Assembly: GCF_030052815.1 (NCBI RefSeq)
Contig: NC_079501.1
Location: 89,198,296 to 89,262,295 of the forward strand
Reading direction: 5' to 3'
Source of the DNA: Hevea brasiliensis
Taxonomy: Eukaryota > Streptophyta > Magnoliopsida > Malpighiales > Euphorbiaceae
DNA length: 64,000 bases
Shown here: positions 57,544-64,000 of the stretch, in pieces
Position numbering within the stretch: the first letter of the stretch is position 1
Layout: each line of letters starts with the position of its first letter
The notes under the pieces: generated by a model
Database searches by the model: none
What the model saw: the letters and a program-made list of their open reading frames with translations, nothing else
Told to the model about the DNA's origin: nothing
Translations under genes and position numbers: made by a program

Positions 57544-58066
57544 TAGGGGAGAGTAGTTTTCGGTTTAAACCGAAAAATCGAATTGAATCAATTGAATTTG
57601 GTTCAATCGGTTCGGTTTTAAAATTTAATCGGTTTGGTTTATAATTTTAATAATTTTGGTTAACCGGTTCGGTTTGATTATTTTCATAAAAAAATAAAAA
57701 AAAATGAACCGAACCGAAATTATTAATATATATAAGAAATCAAAATAATTGAACCAAATTGAATCGAACCGAATCGAACCGAAATCAAAGAAAACCGAAC
57801 CGAACCTTAAGATTTTTGAGTTTTGATTTCTAATTTTTTTTGTTTTTATGTTTTTATTATTTAGATTTAATGTTAAAAATATGAAATTTTATAAATTTCA
57901 GTTTGATCGATTTAAAATCGAACAGAACCGATATTTATAAGTTCGATTCGGTTCGATTTTCTCTTATCAATCAGTTTGGTTCGGTTTTTAAAATTTTTAA
58001 TTTTTAATTTTTTATTTTATCGGTTCGGTTTGGTTCAGAACAGAACCGACCGTTTACATAACCCTA
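57544..58066. mobile_element. hAT-like MITE with GGTTCGG repeats (523 bp)
   Basis: Ends are TAGGGGAGAGTAG and (reverse complement) TAGGGTTATG. The flanking 8-mers TGCATGCC (57536-57543) and TACATGCC (58067-58074) agree in 7 of 8 positions. The element is filled with CGGTTCGGTTTGG and AACCGAACCGAA motifs in opposite orientation in its two halves, so it can fold on itself. No protein is encoded. Confidence 0.85.
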
Positions 58067-58074
58067 TACATGCC

Positions 58075-59079
58075 TACATAATATAAATCTTTAATAATTA
58101 AATAAATAAAGTTAATTTTTATAAAAATTAATATTTTAACCTAAAATTATAATTCATAAAATAATTTAAAATTACTCTATATAATAATTCAAATAAATAA
58201 TTTAAAATTATCTGAATCCCCTTGACCTTGTCTATTTGGCACCTTCATTGCACATACATGAAAAGTACAAAATCATGCAATTTTAACAATCTACCTAATA
58301 AAGCCTAGCTTGATTTAATTCAATAATTGAAGATATAGCTCTCGCTCAATAAATTCAGATTTGAATTTCTATTTCTTGATCTCACTACTAAAAAAAAAAT
58401 TTACCTAATAGAATTAGGCTAAGGATGATAACGAGGTAAGGTACCCTCCAAAATCACCATACCCTAACCTGATTAATATTATTTAAAACTGAACTTATCC
58501 TAATCTGATTAAAATTTATTATCAACTAACCGAATCTATCATAAACCTAATTATTATTATTCGAAAAATATCGAATTCGTTTAATTTTATATTTTTAATT
58601 AATAATTTACATAAAAATATATAAAAATTATATATATATTTATTATAAAAATATATATTTTATATATAATTTAATATTTATATAAATAATTTCAAGTAAC
58701 GAATACCAACTTGTAAAATTTAAATATGAACAAAATCACATATTATTCAAATCCGTCAAATTAAAATTCGATTGAATTAAATATCCACAAAAACTGAATC
58801 CATTGCAATCCATGGGGTCAATTCTCAACTTTATGCAACAAAAAATTTTGGACAATCAAAGCACCATAGCTTAATAGCAAACAGCTAGGAAACGATGATG
58901 TTTTCAAATTAGACAAACACCAAAGTAAAGGAGAAAAAAAAAATCTGAACATTTTAGTTTAAAAATATTTGCAAGAAACGGTGCGTCTTGAGTTAAAACG
59001 TTATTTAAAAAAAATAATTTTATTTATTTATTTTTAAATAAAAAAATTTTGGATTGACCAATCAATTCAAAACCGGTCA
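58075..59079. other. AT-rich intergenic DNA
   Basis: No frames or element ends recognised except the GGTCA (59075-59079) beside the gypsy LTR, a candidate half of its target duplication. Confidence 0.5.
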
Positions 59080-61562
59080 TGTCACGACCCAACCTATGGG
59101 CCGGACCGGCACTAGGACCTGGGCCAGCCTAAAGCCCCCGAGGCCCGTAGTAAGCCTTAACTATTCATTAACCCAACTCTAAGGCCCATTTGGGCCCAAT
59201 ATCAAGAAAACAAATGGACAGAGTCCGGCCATAAAATGGACTTTCCAATGGGGAGTTTTCGACTCACCCGACCTGTAAACACAATAAACAATCCATTGGG
59301 GAGCTCAGCTTACCCTCCACATACTCATCAACATAATAATAAATGGGAGCTCAGCTCCCTCATCCAATCCATCAAACAGACTTAAAATATTAAGTTTACA
59401 GGTCCAACATGAATATAATATTACAGACCAATTTCAAATAATTACTGCTAACACATGCGGAAATTCTAGGAGTAATTAAAATTACACAATATTGATAAAC
59501 AACCTGCGAGGTAAAAAGGCAAAGTTAACCTGAACAAAATATCCTCCTGTGGCTGTAAAATTTTTGAACAGAGTGAGCGTTCGACTCAGAGTAAAATATC
59601 AATCTTAACTATAATCTCTATAACTATCTCAAACTAATGCAACTTGTAGAGTGAAATGCAACATACACAACATTTTCACATCATAACATCAAAAGGTAAT
59701 TTGGAGCACTCACACACCTGTAGTATCAATCATAACATATGGGAGTGATCCCTATCTGACTCTCTTAAATCCAACCCAGTGCCAATAATTACTCAAGCTC
59801 GGACTTCCACTTAATAACCAAATCGAGGGTCCCAATTACTCAAGCCGTGACTACCCCTCGAAGGAACGGTCCCAGAATTACTCAAGCCGTGACTACCCCG
59901 TCCTATCCATAGTCCACACCACATCACACGCACGCCACACCGCTGCTCCAAATTACCACAACAACATCCATGGCATATTAATGATTATGAATGCAACATA
60001 AATCGTGCCTAGAGTTTAACTAAATAAATATATGCATATAAGTGATGAATTGGCATTATGAAAATATAATAATATCGAAATTACAATTAAAATTAATATA
60101 TTACTCACGGACTTGACGACAAATTACCGTGGCGGTGAGGCGGAGGAAGAAGGCTGTCGGCTCACGACAATCATATTACATTTATTTAATACAACTGACT
60201 CAATACAAATAAAGAAAAGACCAATTACGTCCTAAGTCGTAGAAAATCCTGAGTCTCCCTATACCTAGGACCTACCCAACTGCAAAAGGGCTAAAAACGC
60301 ACTTCTATACTCACAATCCATACATCAACAGTTCAATCATATCACACAGCCCCTCCTCGGCCCATCAAATCAATCATCCATCACAATACGCAAAATTTCA
60401 ATTTAGTCCTTATTATTGATCATTTTTGAAAAAACTGCCCAAACAAGCTCTAAAAATTATAAAACTTTGCCCCGCGGTCCTTAGCAATATTACTAAGCTA
60501 TTGCAAAAAGAATCGTAATTTTCTAAGCTACCACGAATATTTTATGGATTTTTAATCCTATTTAAGCACTAGAAAATTACGTAAAAACTAGGTTCGGGTT
60601 TACCTTTGCCGATTCCGACTTCGGGGACGCGCCGACGTCGACAATGGGGGGCTAGCCAAAACCTCGGCCCAATTCGGAGACTTTTCCGGTCACGGGTCTG
60701 TCTGGCCCGAAATTTGCAAACCCGGTCAACTGTCGAATTTCCGCGAATCGAGGATACCTACACGAAGCCCATAACACGGGGGTTAGCACATAAATTTTTC
60801 AGAATTTTCTAAGCTCATTTAATGCTCGAAATTACACTGCGAAGTTCCGTGGGACCCACCGAAAAACGGTGTCGGAAAAATTCGAAATTTATGTCGTTGC
60901 GAAGCTCTCGACGAATGGAGGGTGCTGGTGGCCTCGGTTTCCTCGTGGGATTCACGGTTTTCGAGAAATCTAGCCCAAAAGTCGAAATGGGCTAAAATCT
61001 TCCCGAGCAAAAATCGGACAAACCGCTCGATGGATTTCGGCGTTCTTGGTGTCTATGGAAAGCTCTCGCCGAGTAGATGATTTTAGACACAAGACCCGGT
61101 CCAATCGGTGGCCGGATCGACCGGATTTGGCCGAGAAATGGAGCAACGCGCTGCGCAGGGAGGAGGAGAGAGAAAAGAAAGAGAAAAGAGAGGGACGACG
61201 CGCGGGAGAAGAAAAAGGAAAGGGAGCCGGTTCGATTCGACCGGTCCGATCCGGTCCGGTTCGATTCGGCCGGTTCGATTCGAAATACAAAATTTTAAAT
61301 TTTTACTCTGCCTCGGGACCGAAAACGAGGTCCAAAAATTCCGAAAAAATTTCGTAAAACTCAGAAAAATACGTAGACTCCAAATATATTTTTAGTTTTG
61401 CCACGTGGTCTTTAAATTAATTTTTAAAAATCATCAAAGTTTATATTTTCGGAAAATCGAACACGATTTTTAAAATCCGAAAAATCTCAAAAAAATTCCT
61501 AAAATTTAAATAAAATTAAAATATCAAAAATACTCATAAATAATAAAATTTGGGGTGTTACA
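59080..61562 (-). repeat. 3' LTR of the right-edge gypsy element (2483 bp)
   Basis: It starts TGTAACACCCC and ends GGGTCGTGACA on the minus strand. It has a GC-rich half (about 60600-61330) with many CG dinucleotides, unlike the other LTRs of the family in this window, which lost most of them. Open frames there (for example 61046-61395) are low complexity and arginine-rich on both strands and are not believed. Confidence 0.92.
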
Positions 61563-61577
61563 TTCTTCCCCCCTTAC
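61563..61577 (-). other. Polypurine tract of the right-edge gypsy element
   Basis: The minus strand reads GTAAGGGGGGAAGAA before the LTR start TGTAACACCCC. Confidence 0.85.
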
Positions 61578-61625
61578 AGAAAATTCGTCCTCGAATTTTT
61601 ACACAAGGCAGAATAAAACACATGA

Positions 61626-62040
61626 TTATGCATTGAACAAGTAAGGGTACTTGCTACGCATGTCCCGCTCTGACTCCCAGGTGCACTCTTCCACTGACTG
61701 ACTCCTCCACAAAACCTTAACCATAGGGATCTGTTTGGATCTCAGCTGTCTCACTTGGTAGTCCACTATGGCTACAGGCTGCTCCTCAAATGTCAAGTTC
61801 TCTTTTAGCTCTATCACATCCTGCGAAGACATGAGAAGGATCAGAATGTATTTCCTGAGCATGGAGATGTGAAACACAGGATGAACGTGAGAAAGGTTGG
61901 GTGGTAGCTCCAACCGGTAGGCAACTGCTCCAGCTCTATCAGTAACCTCAAAAGGTCCGATATACCGAGGTGCCAACTTGCCCTTCTTTCCAAATCTCAT
62001 GACTCCCTTCATTGGAGAAACCTTCAGAAATACATAGTCG
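61626..62040 (-). pseudogene. gypsy integrase C-terminus and chromodomain
   Basis: [20 protein letters not shown] and [16 protein letters not shown] form the GPF/Y module; [37 protein letters not shown] and [13 protein letters not shown] form the chromodomain, ending with a stop near 61626. A small frame change near 62015-62030 separates it from upstream integrase. A frame disturbance is also likely at [12 protein letters not shown], where relatives have a PDPSH-like segment. Confidence 0.92.
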
Positions 62041-62920
62041 CCATCGCAAACTCCACATCCCTCCGTCTGGGGTCTGTATAACTCTTCTGCCTACTGAAAG
62101 CTGTCCTCAGTCGTTCCCTGATTAAAGGAACTACCTCTGAAGTGTACTGCACTAGGTCTACATCATGCACTTTCGCTTCCCCCATTTCTGTCCAACACAG
62201 AGGAGACCTACACTTTCTTCCATATAATGCCTCATAGGGTGCCAACCCTATCTTTGGAGTGATAATCGTTGTTGTAGGCAAACTCCACGAGCTAGTTGCT
62301 CATCCCATCGACCTCCAAAATCCAAGACACTCATGCGAAGCATGTCTTCGATGTTTGGATCGTCCTTCAATTTGTCCATGCACGAGGGTGGAAGGCATCT
62401 TGAAGTTCAGCTGTGTGCCAAGTGCCTCTGCAACTTTCTCCAAAACCGAGAAGTGAATCGGGGCCCTCTGTCGGATATTATGGGCGGAACTCCATGCAAT
62501 CGACTATTTCTCGAATGTAGAGCGGGCATCTTGTGCCACAGTATGTAGTCTTCTGGTAAGAAGTGGTGATTTGGTCAAGCGGTCTACAATTACCCATATC
62601 GAGTCATATCCTCGCGTGGTACGAGGCAACCTTGATCCACAAAATCCATAGTAATCATTTCCCACTTCCATTCGGGATAGGGAGCTCTTGCAGCTTCACG
62701 ACGGTCTCTGGTGTTCAAACTTCACCTTCCGACAAGTCAAGCACTTGGACACAAAGTCCGCTATGTCTCTCTTCATGCCATTCCACCGGTAGCTATCTTT
62801 CACATCATGGTACATCTTGGTGGAACACAGGTGGATCTTGTGATGTATAGTGTGCCTCTTGCATGATTTCATTCTGAGGTTGTCCACATCGGGCACACAT
62901 ATCCTAGAACCTTGCACTAG
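62020..62920 (-). pseudogene. gypsy integrase, frameshifted
   Basis: From right to left on the plus strand: a zinc finger (HTIHHKIHLCSTKMY, then CLTCRKVKFEHQ), a catalytic core in broken frames ([14 protein letters not shown] near 62455), and IGLAPYEALYGRKCRSPLCW with [16 protein letters not shown] towards the end. The frame changes at least twice between 62282 and 62696, so no complete integrase can be made. Confidence 0.85.
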
Positions 62921-63102
62921 GGCGCCATCATTGGCAAATCCAAACTCACCACCTTCGCCTTCTTTGTACTCTTTCTATGATCTTCATCAATTGTTGGTCT
63001 TTGTCTTTGGGAAACTCTAACTCTGTCCCTCAAGTCCGGCCTCACCAAAAGTGAGCCAACAATACCCCTCATCTGAAAGATCTAGGATTAGACCTTGATC
63101 CA

Positions 63103-64000
63103 TCAACTCATGTACTTCTGAATCAATGGTCTTTTCTCTGCTAAAATGTGCGCCAAACTGCAGAAGATTTTTCTGCTCAAGGCATCTGCAACAACATTGG
63201 CCTTCCCAGGGTGGTACTGGATGGTGCAATCATAGTCTTTCAGAAGCTCCATCCATCTCCTCTGTCTCAAGTTTAAATACCTCTGTTGGAAGATGTACTT
63301 TAAACTCTTGTGGTCGGTGTATATCTCGCACACTTCACCGTACAGGTAGTGTCTCCAGATTTTAAGTGCAAAGACTACAGCCGCCATTTCCAAATCATGG
63401 GTGGGGTAGTTCTGCTCATGCCTCTTCAGCTGCCTTGAAGCATAAGCCACTACCTTTCCATTCTGCATCAAAACACACCCTAGGCCAACTCTGGAGGCGT
63501 CACAGTACACGGCGTATCCTTCACCACTCACAGGTAGTGTCAACACAGGGGCAGTGGTTAGACACTCCTTGAGCTTCTGGAAACTCACCTCACAGTCATC
63601 TGTCCAAATGAATGGAACATTCTTCCTGGTCAACTTAGTTAGGGGAGCCGCTATCCTGGAGAAATCTTGCACAAAACGCCTGTAGTAGCCAGCTAAACAC
63701 AGAAAACTTCGCACCTCAGTGACTGTTGTAGGCCTAAGCCAATCAGTTACAGCTTCAATTTTCTTGGGATCCACTTGAATACCGTCACTTGAAACCACGT
63801 GTCCCAAGAATGAGATGCTTTCTAGCCAAAATTCACATTTCGAAAATTTGGCGTATAGCTGGTGCTCCCTCAAAGTCTGCAACACCATCCTCAAGTGCCA
63901 CACGTGTTCTTCCTCGGTCCGAGAGTATACCAGAATGTCATCTATGAATACGATGACAAAACGGTCCAAAAATGGCTTGAACACCCTGTTCATCAAGTCC
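63103..64000 (-). pseudogene. gypsy RT (C-terminal part) and RNase H, partial at the window edge
   Basis: [21 protein letters not shown] with the catalytic FIDD (plus strand 63937-63948), [20 protein letters not shown] and [20 protein letters not shown]. RNase [19 protein letters not shown] with the catalytic Asp intact, [20 protein letters not shown] and [16 protein letters not shown]. The frame is open for about 297 codons and continues past the window edge. It keeps residues that are lost in the element at 23007-34687, so this copy is younger or better preserved. Confidence 0.93.

Larger units (their letters stand above)
59080..64000 (-). mobile_element. Ty3/gypsy chromodomain element, 3' part, runs off the right edge
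   Basis: On the minus strand pol (RT, RNase H, integrase, chromodomain) is followed by a purine tract (61563-61577) and one LTR (59080-61562). The LTR shares its left-end block with four other LTR copies in the window, all in the same orientation. The 5' part of pol, gag and the other LTR lie to the right. RT and RNase H are in one long frame; integrase is broken by frameshifts. Confidence 0.93.

Noticed and set aside
61046..61395. Three overlapping Arg-rich open frames in the right-edge LTR
   Set aside because: They come from the CG- and purine-rich LTR half, in all frames at once; not coding.
1..64000. CRISPR arrays, bacterial operons, tRNA or rRNA genes
   Set aside because: The tandem repeats seen are AT-rich, contiguous or within transposons and have no spacer structure. 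The TGGTATCAGAGC words are retrotransposon primer sites next to LTR ends, not tRNA genes.

Overview
The window is nuclear DNA of a flowering plant, most likely a woody or AT-rich eudicot. Three host genes with plant-type introns or UTRs are visible, in a landscape dominated by nested LTR retrotransposons and small DNA transposons. The rbcS gene has two introns and a light-responsive promoter array, as in eudicots. I cannot fix the species; a Euphorbiaceae-like genome is only an impression from general repeat style.

Layout. 1-6120: a decayed Ty1/copia element whose 5' LTR runs off the left edge. 6121-10669: remains of a CACTA-like DNA transposon, cut by the copia element on its left and by a complete non-autonomous LTR element (6678-10140, perfect TTTAG target duplication). 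10748 to about 13.5 kb: a degraded Ty3/gypsy-type LTR. 13.5-16.2 kb: AT-rich DNA with two related MITEs and a hAT-like MITE. 16.4-18.36 kb: a three-exon gene for a plant-specific protein of unknown function. 19473-38463: a minus-strand gypsy element with a perfect ATTGA target duplication and almost no coding capacity. It is split by a plus-strand gypsy element of the chromodomain type (23007-34687) that still shows gag-protease-RT-RNase H-integrase-chromodomain. 39.45-43.71 kb: a palindromic foldback element holding a solo gypsy LTR at its centre (40683-43239, perfect ATTTT duplication) and a hAT-like MITE in its left arm. 43958-45720: a second CACTA-like element. 49907-50219: a 5'-truncated LINE tail with a 13-bp target duplication. 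50940-51236: an LYR-motif protein that looks like succinate dehydrogenase assembly factor 1. 52.63-53.65 kb: an inverted-repeat element expanded by a 101-bp tandem array. 54219-55897: rbcS, with G-box and I-boxes upstream. 57544-58066: a hAT-like MITE. 59080-64000: the 3' part of another minus-strand gypsy element running off the right edge.

The host genes act separately: rbcS in plastid carbon fixation, the SDHAF1-like gene in mitochondrial complex II assembly, and one gene of unknown role. The biology of the window is mainly its layered insertion history, which target duplications and LTR ends allow to be ordered. I found no CRISPR array, tRNA or rRNA gene, and no sign of an undescribed multi-gene system. 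The most unusual items are the palindrome-with-solo-LTR nest, the pol-less gypsy host element, the repeat-rich non-autonomous LTR element, and mutation patterns in the gypsy pol gene that fit cytosine deamination.
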